Positions 44,213-55,468 of a stretch of 64,000 nucleotides of DNA are shown here, in pieces. The notes beneath the pieces were generated by a model that was not told the origin of the DNA, did no database searches, and saw nothing but the letters and a program-made list of their open reading frames with translations. The stretch is from Aspidapion aeneum (lineage: Eukaryota; Arthropoda; Insecta; Coleoptera; Brentidae), in the NCBI GenBank assembly GCA_963576565.1, contig OY755039.1:130465140-130529139 (forward strand), written 5' to 3'. Numbering within the stretch: position 1 is the first letter of the stretch; every line of letters begins with the position of its first letter. Both the position numbers and the translations under genes were made by a program.

Positions 44213-45410
44213 CATTGGCGTAGCTAGCCTTGCTTTTTAGGGGGGGCCGTGGCCCCGGTCTATCTTGAACAAAAAGCAAACATAGGTTTTAAAGAGTCGT
44301 GCAAAGTGTGCAATGAATAAAAAAAAACTACGCGCATTAAATGTTCTAATATTTTAATATAACAAATTTAATAATACATTTACCAACTTATTTATATGTG
44401 TACACAGGAAGTATGTAATTCAGCAATTCTACAAGGAAAGTTTTTTACGTCGCTGACTGAAAGCGTCTACCACACTGTCTAAGTCGACCTCAACATCTTT
44501 TTCTATGAATAACAATGACAAACCTAGACACTCAGGTTGAACCGAACCGAACCGAAACCGAACCGAACCTCTTGAGTCATAGTTGTTCTAAGCCAATTAA
44601 AAACTCTCCTCATGGCAGAGAAAGACCTCTCGCAAGTTGCACTTGAAATTGGAAGAATACTAGCAACTTTAAAAAGTTGGTAGAGGTTTGGATAGGTGTT
44701 TTCTGATATATGTTGTTTGATAGAATCATGACCAACAGTTTGATTTAACCGAAAAATACAATTCTTTAAAACGGTCATTTTTGATCTTAGAGTAGAAGTA
44801 TTAATATTAAAAATTTCCCGGTATTGCTCGAAGAATTTATTCCATTTAACGACGTGGGAAAACTTAATATGAAAATGGTTATGAAATTGTCACCAAAATC
44901 GGAAAATTTTCATAAGACACTAAACGCTAACCTCAAAAAAACTAAAAAGATAATTATATTTATTTTAGAAAAACAGTTTAAAAAGGTCTTTTATAACCTT
45001 ACGACTCTACAACCCGATTTCGGAAACAGAGGGGCAAAGGTCGCTGTCTTTATTAAATGCGAAATTTAACTTACACTTCTATAATATTTTACAAGATGTC
45101 GCCAATATGTATGAAATATTCAATATGCATAATTATGTTTAAATTTAAAAAATATTTTCGGGAAATTGCATAAGTGCAGAAAAGTTACCGATAATTTAAA
45201 GAGAAAAAGCCTAATTCCGCAAGACAAGGGCTTTTTCCTGAAATGTAAACATTATCTGAATGATTTTAAATTTTAATGCACCTATGTATTTTCAGCGTCA
45301 TGTTCTTTTACTAGTAGTCGGTAGGGGAGGCCTAAAATATCTTAGGGGGGGCCTGAGGGACTTCAGGGGGGGGCCAGGCCCCCCCTGGCCCCCTCCTAGC
45401 TACGCCAATG
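44213..45410 (-). mobile_element. hAT element with perfect 8-bp TSD
   Basis: GCTATAGT is duplicated exactly at 44,205-44,212 and 45,411-45,418. TIRs are CATTGGCGTAGCTAG and its inverse, followed by G-rich subterminal stretches. It carries a hATC-domain remnant on the minus strand. At 1,198 bp it is far shorter than an autonomous hAT, so it is internally deleted. The 81-codon plus ORF at 44,824 has no domain. Confidence 0.92.
44429..44778 (-). pseudogene. hAT transposase C-terminal dimerisation domain, interrupted
   Basis: The minus ORF starting at 44,778 reads through LYQLFKVASILPISSATCERSFSAMRRVFNWLRTTM in pieces: the hATC signature LPxSSATxERSFSAMRR is clear. After MTQE the frame meets a GGTTC-type pentamer tract (about 44,535-44,572) that adds foreign residues. 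Just past it the normal continuation of the domain resumes in another frame: LSLLFIEKDVEVDLDSVVD, ending at a stop at 44,429. The catalytic DDE core and N-terminal zinc finger are absent. The domain normally mediates transposase oligomerisation. Confidence 0.85.
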
Positions 45411-45755
45411 GCTATAGTAGATTTTTTATGGATATGTAGGAGTGGAGGTAGTGACTTAAAACTTTCGTCAATGTAATAAGTAATGATATGTAAATAATGT
45501 CATTGAATATAATAAAGAAAAATACCAGAAAGTGACGTAACTGCATATACACATAAATTCGTCTATACCCATAGGTAATTCAAAAATACAAAAAAATGCC
45601 ACATAAAATGCCTACAGCAGAAGTTAGCCGCAGATATGAGTTTTGAAAATGTGCTGTTTGCAGAGCTTATTGTAACTGATTTTTTTTTTAAAGTTTAATT
45701 TTTTTGATAAATAAATAAACTAATATGGAGACTCATTCCATACCTAGTTATCTAA

Positions 45756-46794
45756 GGGCCCATCGCACCGACTTTTAAAATTCCCTTTTTTAACAATGGA
45801 CTGCTTTAATTTTAAGCATGCCTTATTTTTAAATTTGTTGCACGGAGCAAGAATCTCCTCTCATTTGTTAACATGCGGCCACCTTGTGATCCAATCAGGC
45901 AACGCCGCTGTTTTAACCAACCAAATTTTGAAACTATGAGAAAAAAAACAGCAACACCTAGTACGTCCCAAAATAGATTTATCAAATTTTTTGGAAGAAT
46001 ATTTGGAAGATGATAAAATCGAGATGGTGGTACTCCTCTCCATAATGACTCCGATCCATAAGGACCGGCCCATAATTCACCGGCCCAAAAAGCACCGACC
46101 CACCGGGATTTTTTTTAATTTTCCCATATGGCCCATACACCCCTAGGTGCAACCAAAGGATTAAAAATTATAATAATATTAGGGTAAAATGTAAAGGCAG
46201 AAAGGAAAATCGTCTTGTTACTTCATGCAGGGCAGTTTAATTTAAATGCAAGGGTTTTCTTACACTGGCCAGTCCTATCCTACCATCGATCCTACCCTTA
46301 CCGCTGCACCCACCAGGCTGCAAACGTAAAAATCGGACGAAAATACTGTATTAAAAATTAGATTCTACTTTATTTAAATTATTTTTCTTCCTTACAAATC
46401 TTTTTGTAATCGATATATAGGTATATTTTTCACAAAAACATTGTGCCAAAAGAACCAAAATCTAGCCGTTATCTTGTGCAATAAAATTTTGCAAAATCAT
46501 TTTTTTTACTTTATTTACTTAAAAAACACAAAATTCCCTTTAATCACAACACTTTGCTCATTTGTAGGTATTGTCAGTCAGTTGCTATGGGTATGCCAGA
46601 CGGGTAACATTATGTCACCAGCATCTTATCTTTAAGCAGCTCTTAAGGAACAGTAAAGTCACGAAAAAAGCTGACTTGGTTTTAACACCACCAAGGAAAG
46701 AATAACCCTGCCTTTAAGTTCGGTGCAACGAAATTTTACGAAATAAGGTATTCTTTAGGCTAAGAAACGGACAAAAAGTCGGTGCGATGGGCCC
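45756..46794. mobile_element. PIF/Harbinger element with TAA duplication
   Basis: GGGCCCATCGCACCGACTTTT at the left is exactly inverted at the right (46,774-46,794). TAA flanks both ends (45,753-45,755; 46,795-46,797). GGGCC-type TIRs and a TWA duplication are typical of PIF/Harbinger. The 70-codon minus ORF at 45,861-46,073 shows no domain I can name. Confidence 0.82.
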
Positions 46795-46797
46795 TAA

Positions 46798-47501
46798 GTA
46801 TCTAAGCGTTATAAGGCTATTTACTAATGTTCAGTACTGTTAGCACACTGCGTATGAAAAAAGAGATGATCTCGATAGCGCAAGAGGACTGTACAAAGCT
46901 TGCCGAAGAAAGCAGTGTACAACACAATTTAAGTGAATTTTGGTCGCGTGTTTAATAATTTTTCCATAGGTTATATTGCCGGTACACACAAATGTATTGA
47001 TAAGGGGTACTCACCGTAGAAACGCCGCATTGTAGTCTCCACTGGGGCCCCCGATCTTCTTCTTAGCTACCATTACAACCACCACACTTGAAAGAATCAG
47101 TTTTTGATAAATATGTCACAAATCGGAGAAAAGTTTATTGGTAAAATTTGAAAGTTTGGAGAAAAGCGATCTGATTTCTTACGCCATTTAATTCGTTCTC
47201 GCTTGATCTCGCGCGCGTGCGCTTGAAGTGTACCCCCATGCGCGGGCATACATATGTGTGTTTTTTGAATATTAGAGAATTTACGAAAACTTAGCGTGTG
47301 CGCTAACATAATCCGCCGCAAAAACACACATAATTTAGTGTAGATTTAATCAAAATTACCGGTAATTTAAACTTAAGTAATTATAACTTAATGAAGTTAA
47401 GAAAATATGATACCACAAAAAAAAATATAAATAAATTCTAAAAATAGAATACCTATTGACGAATTACCCAGTGTTCAATAGGTATAGAAAGAAAAGAAAA
47501 A
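46798..47501. other. Non-coding stretch
   Basis: No gene seen. 47,200-47,250 is GC-richer (GCGCGCGTGCGC). The minus ORF of 76 codons here has no domain. Confidence 0.4.
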
Positions 47502-48137
47502 TTAATTTTCGGTAGGAAGAGGACACAGTTTAATTACTGGCCTCTTGTAAGTGCTTGATGCAGTTTTGATCGTGGCAACTCGGACGTGACCGTCTTCGCC
47601 AGGGTGCAAATTTATTACCCTGCCAAGCGGCCAATTTAAAGGCGATTTCATTTCACTAGAAGTAAGAACTAGATCGTTTAGTTTTATTTCAGGAGACGGA
47701 TCTGACAATTAATATCTCTGTTGTAATGTATTTAAATTTTGCAGGGCATAACGTTTCCAAAAATCCGCATTAAGCTTTTGGATAAGTTGCCATCTGGACA
47801 GTCGATTGATTGGCAAATAGGATAAGTCTGGGTCTGGTATACCCGAATTTAGAGGTGCGAGCGTCAAAAAATGCCCAGGTGTAAGGGGTTGGAGATCGTT
47901 AGGATCCGACGACTGGGCAGTAAGAAGGCGAGAGTTTAGGACGGCCTCGATCTGACAGGTCAAAGTGGACATTTCCTTAATGGTTAATTTTTGTTTACCG
48001 ACTACCCTACCAAAGTGAGTTTCAAAACTCTTCACTCCTGTCTCAGCAAGACCATTAAAATGAGGACTAAAAGGAGGCCCTAAATGCCATTTGATTGATA
48101 GTGTCTCAGACGCCTGTTTAGCATAGACAACAAGTCT
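47502..48137 (-). pseudogene. BEL/Pao pol C-terminus: integrase end plus DUF5641
   Basis: The minus frame begins RLVVYAKQASETLSIKWHLG and continues PPFSPHFNGLAETGVKS, where the Glu of LAETG is the third catalytic acid of the integrase core. It then reads LTCQIEAVLNSRLLTA, LTPGHFL and LSRWQLIQKLNADFWKRYAL. After an in-frame TAA (47,706-47,708) it goes on in the same frame with IKLNDLVLTS, WPLGRVINLHPGEDGHVRVA and RPVIKLCPLPTEN, the DUF5641 domain that closes BEL/Pao polyproteins. The upstream part of the core is lost at a stop near 48,140. No LTR was identified. Dead by at least one nonsense codon and truncation. Confidence 0.85.
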
Positions 48138-48164
48138 TTACCACCCTTGACAGCTTGACCGAAC

Positions 48165-48225
48165 TCCGCTCCGCTTCGTTCTGCCAACTGCCGTCGCGTG
48201 CGGTAAAGTGTTACTTTCCGCACTT
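48165..48225. repeat. Second copy of the GCGTGCGG palindrome repeat
   Basis: GCCAACTGCCGTCGCGTGCG plus GTAAAGTGTTACTTTCCGCAC matches the block at 4,545-4,590. Confidence 0.6.
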
Positions 48226-48829
48226 GTTAGGTAAAAACCTATTCCCAAATGATCAAAGGATGCAATAATCTGAAGCTAAAGTTTCAAATAAAAAGAACAA
48301 TGCATGTCCAAACTTTGTATACCTACCAATATGTTTCTTAAAATCGGTTTTTATGAGTTCTCTCTGGGGAAAAACATTATCAAATATATTGAGGGCGTCT
48401 GGCTTAAGCTAGCTTTTTAACACCCTACAGTTCTTGAAAACATGTCAAGATATTGTAGCACAAAAACTAAAATGGGGTCGCCAATAAGTATGTCCGTACT
48501 TGGGACAAAACCCAACCCAAAAAATCTGAAACACGCGATATATTTTCTCAGCTTTTGCAAGCCCAAAAAAAGACACAAAATATATAATTAGAAAAATAAA
48601 AAGGGTCACGGCAAGTCGTGTGTTATAAAGATACCAAAGAAGTTCGAACAAATGTTTGAAATAGTTTTTATATCTATCTCTTATATAAAAATATTTAAAT
48701 ATAAATATTTATGTAAAAGGAAGATAAACTAAACTTGAAGGTGCAAAGTCCATCTGTAAGATAAGGGTACTCAATAGTACTTATGGGCACACGATTAATG
48801 TATTATGTTATTTTTACCCTCTATGCGAC
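48226..48829. other. Non-coding stretch
   Basis: Nothing recognised in either strand. The 68-codon minus ORF at 48,445 is hydrophobic, low-complexity and unsupported. Confidence 0.4.
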
Positions 48830-49265
48830 ACCCGGTTACCCGTCCGATGGGAGATTCTCCCCACAGCGTATTTTTAGCAAAGCTATAATTTTTGAAATGA
48901 ACCTCCACCTCTTGTTTTGGTTTATGTACGGTGGATTTTATTAATCTTCAAGTGGGACTATTAAGAACCAAAACCCAGCCTAGGTACTAAATTTGATCTA
49001 AAAGTAAAATTTTTACCAGAACTCTAGTTTTTGAAATCTATTCCCATTATTTTTTTGCGACTTATGTCCAGTGGCAGTGGCGTATATAGAAAAAAGTTTC
49101 GGGGGGGGGGGGGGGGCGAGACCTCATGAGGCCGTATTTTATGCTATTTTATGTTTGTATTCATGAAATATGTGGAAAATATCTAGGCCCCCCCTTATAT
49201 ACGCCACTGTCCAGTGGATTTTATTCATTTTTAAATGGGACCATCTAGAGCCCAAACCACATCAT
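48830..49265 (-). mobile_element. Diverged HINE-like copy, split by a hAT MITE
   Basis: In reverse, 49,265-49,218 then 49,066-48,830 follow the 25.66-25.80 kb sequence: GGTCCCATTTAAAAATGAA, AAAATCCACTG, AATAGATTTCAAAAACTAGA, GTACCTAGGCTGGG. Terminal hairpins not recognised. Confidence 0.55.
49075..49209. mobile_element. hAT-type MITE with perfect TSD, nested
   Basis: TCCAGTGG at 49,067-49,074 and 49,210-49,217. Ends CAGTGGCGTATATAGAAAAA and CCCCTTATATACGCCACTG. 135 bp, close relative of 31,810-31,943. Confidence 0.9.
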
Positions 49266-49658
49266 AACCAAAAACATAGGAATTAAAAAAAATCGAAAAA
49301 TAAAGTTTAACACCCTGTATCTCGGTTAGTACGAACTTTTGGACTAAGGTAAGTATGGCTAAATCGTAATATTTTGACCCAGGGAATCTACAGTTTTACT
49401 ATGTACCATTAGTTCTGGGACACCCTGTATATCGGTCGGGTTGAAGGGGGTCGGGCGGTAAGAAGCCTCAGTCAGGTGGGAGTTAGCAAGGTAGGCACGC
49501 ATAAGCCCAGTAACATTGATACGAAAATTAATGCCTGTTTCAGGTCCCGCGTGACGCACCGTAAGCGATGTGAGAAACAGCATAATATTTAAGCCTTTAT
49601 AATATGCAAATATAATTTTTTTTAGACTTAAACTTTTTGAATTCGGCAAATATAAAGT
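49266..49658. other. Non-coding stretch with CACCCTGTAT ends
   Basis: CACCCTGTATCTCGG (49,310) and CACCCTGTATATCGG (49,421) are in the same orientation. The minus 103-codon ORF (49,359-49,670) has no recognised domain. Confidence 0.4.
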
Positions 49659-51394
49659 TCGTTCCATCAAAGCGTGGGACGGTTTTAGAACGGTACGAAA
49701 AATCCTGTTTGCGTTCCAGGTCGACGTTGTACTGTTATGGGACAGTCAGTTTTCTGTTCCATCAAGCAACCTAAACTGGTTTCGGACTCCTCTGAAAGAC
49801 AAGAATTGCACACAGGAGCATTAGAAGGCGCGGAAAAATTGTATGTAAAACACACATTTCTAGTTTACATCACCTGAGATAATAATATACCATAAAATTA
49901 CATTAAACTTACATTTGTCTGAGAACATTCAAAAAAACAGTGAATAACCCAAAAAATTAAAAATTTTTTTAAAATAAATTGAGTTTTACAACCAATTTTA
50001 ACACATGACAAAATGCCGGGGAAGCCACGTAAATATACAAATATTTTTTAAATTTACAAAAAAAATTTTTGCAACATCTGCAGCATCTGTTGATTTTTTT
50101 GCAAGAGCCTCTTAATTTTTATTACTACGGGACTGCGGATCGTGTAGGTATACCACATGAAGAAAAGCTATACTGACCATAGAAAAAGAAAAACTAGTTT
50201 AGCAGGTGATTGGATAGGATTCGCTTTAAGGCATCGACATTAAGGTCATTACTAAAGTACAAGCTACAAAATGTGATTTTCCTAACTTCTTAGAAGTATC
50301 ATGAAAACCTTGTGAATATTAAGGCTTTCTATAATATGTAGGTAATTTCACAAATATTTTATAAAAATCAAATTAGAAAATACAAATAAATAAACATATA
50401 AATTTAACATAAAACTTGTGATATTAGAAAAAATAAATATATTTTCACAAGTTTCGCCCAAAAATATGTGCTAATGCAAGTTCGTGTTAATTTTTTGTAT
50501 ATTTAGTTTATTAGGCAGTCTGTATAGTGGTTTATAGTTTGTGAATACAGGGTGTAACTAAATAAGTGTAAAACATTTAAGGGGGTGATTCCGCATCAAA
50601 AAAAGATAGGAGCATCCCTTGTTAAGATACAGCCCCTTAAAGGGGGTACATAAAATGTTCTACTACCAAAAAAGCCGGTAATGAATTTGGTTTACCCCAT
50701 GGTTGTAACGGGTGGAAAACGCAACCCCTAAAATTTATTTCCAATGTAATTTTTTGTCTTATTATTTGTTTTCCATTTAAAAATGTATTTCCGATAGCCT
50801 GTTTCATTGTAAATAAAAAATGGCTCTTGGATTTTTGCCCAAAATAAACCAGTTCACAGATACATTGTCATAAATGTTATGACCTTTAAGGGGCGGTATC
50901 TTAACAAGGGATGCTCCAATAAAGTTTCATTATATGAACTATCCGAGATCCTATCTTTTTTCGATGAGGAATCATCCCCTTAAATGTTTTACACTTATTT
51001 AGTTACACCCTGTATAAATTAAATTGATGTAATTTTATCTGCATTTTAAAGAACTAAAATTAAAAATATATTATGATAATCCTATGTAATTGTGTAATCC
51101 TTTCTGTGTGCAAATTTAATTTCGTGCTCTCGAATTCATCCGTTGCCTTCGATTTATCTTTAAGCCAGACGCCAAACCTACCCTTTCTTTTAGTCACGTG
51201 ATTTTGAATTTAACTCTCTCGCATATGATCACGTGCCTGAAGTAAATCGAACAGTATTCGGTTTTTGGGCCTTTATTTGGTCGTTCCATCTAACTCGAAC
51301 CGTTTTAAAACAGTCCTCGTACTCCTTGTACTGCATTGCGCGCGCATTGGGATTTTTTCGACGGTTCTATGACCGTAGAACTGTTTGATGGAAC
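49659..51394. mobile_element. Candidate inverted-repeat element (GTTCCATCAAA)
   Basis: AGTTCGTTCCATCAAAGCG at the left and, reversed, AGTTCTGTTCCATCAAACAG at the right, followed on both sides by GGTTTTAGAACGG / GGTCATAGAACCG. Secondary GTTCCATC words lie inside. No TSD found; it encloses a mariner-type MITE. Confidence 0.45.
50548..51012. mobile_element. Mariner-type MITE, CAGGGTGTAACTAAATAAGT ends
   Basis: CAGGGTGTAACTAAATAAGT and its inverse (ACTTATTTAGTTACACCCTG), each flanked by TA, continue inverted for about 100 bp (TTAAGGGG, GATAGGA). 465 bp, non-coding. Confidence 0.85.
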
Positions 51395-53089
51395 AGAACT
51401 ATAAAATATTAGACTTATTCAGGTTTAGCACTACATGAGATGAATTTTGTCTTTACACAAAGCAGACGCCGGCTTCCGGATAAAACGAGTACGTGACTCA
51501 GCATACCTGATTTTAAAAACCAACAAAGCTTTCGAAAAATAAATTGTATTCTTGATGTTGTACGCTGTTTCGTGAGCCAAAGGAATTATTTTTTAATCGC
51601 CTTTTTAAGAAATAAAAAAAATTGGGGTTGCACTTGACAGACAAAGATTTACATTGACAGTGTGTTAGGAATTAATTTATTTGCCAAAAAATTAAGGATA
51701 TAATTTATTAATTTTATGTTAAAAACAGGGTGTTAAATCATGGCTTTTTTTGCTATTGTATTTGCTTGGGGTGCAGAACTCAAATAATTTATTGACACAG
51801 CTCTCACATTTGAAAATGATACTTATTTGCGAGAGGAACAAGGCCTATAACACTTTAGGGCTCAACGTTGGCAACGGAGCATTCTGTGAGGAACCAACCG
51901 AGACAACTATTTACTCGTATTCATACTAAAAATAATGAAATAATGTGGGTGTACCAAATTAGGAAACAAAATTATGCCACCAACAACAGCCTATAAAATA
52001 ATAAACCCTTTGCTACTCCAATATTGTGTAAAGTGGTGAACCCTTAAAAACATCCTGGAGGGCTGGTAAATATTTTGGTATTTGGAAAAAGCACGCGCTA
52101 CCTAATATTATTTTCAAATGGAAGGACGAGCTACAGCCATATTATAAGTGGTTATTACAGTCGCTTTCACCAATAATGACTTATATCGATTTGGCAACAA
52201 GGTTTTTTTAGTATTTTGTATAAAATTATTACTAACATAAAAAGAGGGTCACCGCCGAACATTTCCCTCTTCTTCACATTTTCCTTTGATTCGCAAAATC
52301 GTCGACTTGTTTATCCATAGTGAGCGTCTGATTTGACCAATTTTTTTTTATTTTGTTGTAATAAAAAGATAAAACTTATTTTTTTTTGTATTATTTTTCA
52401 CACCCTGTATGAGTTTTGTTAAAAATCTTTTATTTTGATTTTCCGACGCTTATGAATTGACAAGGACAGAAGGTGGGTTTCTCTTTAAACATCGCTAGAG
52501 TATAGAGGACCGATATTTTCATCCTTTGATTTTGACTTAAATAAACTTGACTTTAAAGAGTTTGTCGCGTCTCTTTATCTTTAAAATATGTTATACATAC
52601 AGGGTCTCCACTATTGGCTAACCATAAGAAAACATATGGACTCTCCATAAAAAGTTCAACCTCGTGGAAATTCCTATACAAAACCAAGATGGCGTCTTCT
52701 GGGCGACAGCTCATTGGTCAGAGCTTATGCTATGCCATGCTATGCGCTATGCATTTTTCTGTGTGATGAGCTTAAGCCCTGCGAACAGCCAATTTTTAAA
52801 AACCAATATCTGCGGCTAACTTCTGCTGTATGCATTTTATGTGGCGTTTTCTGTACATTGAAATAAAAATACGAATAAAATAATAAAATTCTTTACGCTC
52901 TATTTGTTTTTGACATTCAACAGGAGCGCAGCGAAATGTAGCAATAATTCAATATTTGAGTTTGATTTATTTTGTTGTGTTAATTCGCAGCTACCGTTAA
53001 TGCAAAAGGATAAAAGAGGAGTTGAAGACAGCCTTGAATTATGTATTATAAAATTAACTGGGGGTAACAGAATATCCCATTAAGGGTGG
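51395..53089. other. Non-coding region
   Basis: No gene recognised. 52,815-52,850 (GCGGCTAACTTCTGCTGTA) is repeated inverted at 45,605-45,635. Lone CACCCTGTATGAG (52,403) and TACAGGGTCTCC (52,597) look like unpaired MITE ends. Confidence 0.45.
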
Positions 53090-53098
53090 CACCGGGAC

Positions 53099-54148
53099 GT
53101 GTATTTACGTTTCCGTGCTCATTTCACGTCGGCGCGGTTTTGAAATAGACACGAAAATGTTACAATATATTTGGGTTCAAATACGTGTTGATTTTAAGAG
53201 TTTTGATCTCGAAATGAGCACGGATCGCTCATTAAACTATTACAAAAGCGTATTCAACTGTCAGGTTAAAACGCTAACATAACGAAAGCTAATCAATCAA
53301 ATCTAACCGAACCGAACCAAAGCAAACTGAACCAATAATTTTTTTCAAAAAAAAAACTTTCCTGACTTTCTACCCGGGATTCTAGAGGATATGAATCCGA
53401 ACCGAGACGAACCGAATTGAACCGAACCAAAGCAAACTGAACCAACAATTTAAAAAAAACTTTCCTAACTTCTTTCCCGGGATCCTAGAGGGTGTGAATG
53501 AATAGTGTTGCAATTTAGTTTGGTTAGGTTAGGTTTGGTTCGGTTTAGTTAGGATCGGTTCGGTTCGGATTTACATCCTCTAGGATCCCTGGTAGGAACT
53601 CAGGAAAGTTTTTTTTTTGAAAAAAATTATTGGTGCAGTTTGCTTTGGTTCGGTTCGGTTAGATTTGATTGATTCGCTTTCGTTAGGTTAGGTTTTTGAA
53701 ACTTTCTATTTTCATGTGGTTAGAAATCAAGTCAAAATCATTTAAATCATTAAAATTTATTAATAACAGAACAACATCTGTCGTCGTAGTTGCCGGTGTA
53801 AGACATTGAACACTGAACTTTGCAGGTATAGTTAATGAAAGAGTGTTCTTCAAAGAATTTCAAAATCTTGAGTAATATTAGTACAAATACTTTTAAACTG
53901 CTCCATAATTTTCATATTAACAAACATATAACCTCAAAATCAAACTAATAAACAACGTGAATCCAATTTAAGTTTCAAATGTGCACTAATAAGTAAACCC
54001 CTGCGCTGCGTAATTCAATACAAATCCGTGCCTTGTTCGAGCCTCGGCGCCTTAAAATCAACACGCATTTGTAACCAAAGATTTTAACATTTCCGTGTCT
54101 ATTTCAAAACAGCGCTGCCGTGAAATCAGCACGGAAACGTAAATGCGC
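53099..54148. mobile_element. MULE-like element with 9-bp TSD and ~125-bp TIRs
   Basis: CACCGGGAC is duplicated exactly at 53,090-53,098 and 54,149-54,157. Termini are GTGTATTTACGTTTCCGTGC and (reversed) GCGCATTTACGTTTCCGTGC. Inversion continues through GTTTTGAAATAGACACG and CGTGTTGATTTTAAG to AGCACGGAT / GGCACGGAT. Long TIRs with a 9-bp TSD are typical of Mutator-like elements. No transposase; the interior is a second inverted repeat (53,286-53,690). Confidence 0.85.
53286..53690. repeat. Inner inverted repeat with AACCG pentamers
   Basis: CAATCAAATCTAACCGAACC at the left mirrors GGTTCGGTTAGATTTGATTG at the right. Also mirrored are AAAGCAAACTGAACCA and AACTTTCCTGA. A direct duplicate of part of the left arm follows at 53,395-53,510. 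GGTTAGGTTAGG appears twice. Confidence 0.8.
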
Positions 54149-54157
54149 CACCGGGAC

Positions 54158-55020
54158 TTATCTCAGAAACTATTATCGCTACGACTATGGTAGAATAACT
54201 TTCATACCAAAATCGGGACTAGCGAGTTCACCAAAAATATTTTTGTTTCTGTAGCTCCCAGCTTAGGACTGCCCGTTAGCACATCTCCAAATAGAAAAAT
54301 TATATTTTATTAATAAACGTAAGTTATTCCAAATTCATACTCCCTAAAAAATTCTACATAAATTGGTTGACTGATAATTTGTATGTCACTTGCAAACAAA
54401 AAGATAGAAAATATTAACCTTAATATAAGGCATATTATACATTTTACATATTAGAAAGAAAATGCGGATTTAAAAATAAAATAATATACAGGGCTCGATA
54501 CAGGGTGTTTTTTTTAATATAAAACCATGGCACTACAGTATTTTTCTGCAAAAACACGTTTTTTCATCTGAAAGTTTCTTGGGTTTAGGGATGGGAAAGA
54601 AAAACCAATTAGTCTTCGGGCAACGTTTCGTCTTTAATTAAGACTTTATAAATTGGTTTTTCTTCCCCATCCCTAAACCCAAAAAACTTGATGTAATTTA
54701 CAGGGAACCAATCACAATTAACACGTTTTTTTATTTTTAAAACATCTTTCTTGGTTTTTATTTTATTTTATGCATTTCTTTTTCATTGATATATTATATG
54801 AAATTCGGAGCCCTGCGCAATGCAGTGGATCACACTTTGACTCGATGCGACGGCGACGGTCACTGAAACCCAAACCAGCGTAGAACACGCTGCCAATTTT
54901 CTCTTGGCTCCTTCGAATAGAGATAGATTTTATCTGCAGCCCATATGAACGACAGTGATAGGGCCAATATTGGGCATTTTAGCGTTGCTTAAATAAGAAA
55001 AATCATAGAAATTTTGTGCC
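54158..55020. other. Non-coding region with a strong hairpin
   Basis: TTGGGTTTAGGGATGGGAAA at about 54,588 is mirrored by TCCCCATCCCTAAACCCAAA at about 54,663, with further pairing (GAAAAACCAATT / AATTGGTTTTTC). Stem about 35 bp, loop about 35. No gene seen. Confidence 0.5.
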
Positions 55021-55468
55021 CACGGTCGGTGTTCGGATCTTTTAAATATATGTCGAATTTTCACGTGACTGGTGGTCCAGCTGATTTTTATAAACAAAAG
55101 TTAGATATGATATGAACAACTAATATTTTTTGAATTTTTTGAAAACTAAGGCAATTTTCCTACTGTTTTTTAGTATATTCTTATAAAATAACATTTTTCA
55201 GACATACCAGTCGTTATCTTTTTTAGATCGCTTCATTTCTCTTTACACAAAAATTAAAATTCGAAGAAAATATTGTGTTCGTTTCAGCTTCAAAAATCAT
55301 CCACTGACCTACATCTTTGTTTACTAACCAATATTCCTCGGTTCACCTTTGATACTAAACGATCACATTCAGTTTGACTTGTAGTTTAAGTTTTGTGTAG
55401 TAAAAAATAAAGCGGACTAAAAAAAATAACGACAATACGTCTAGAAAATTATATTTTATAAGGATGTA

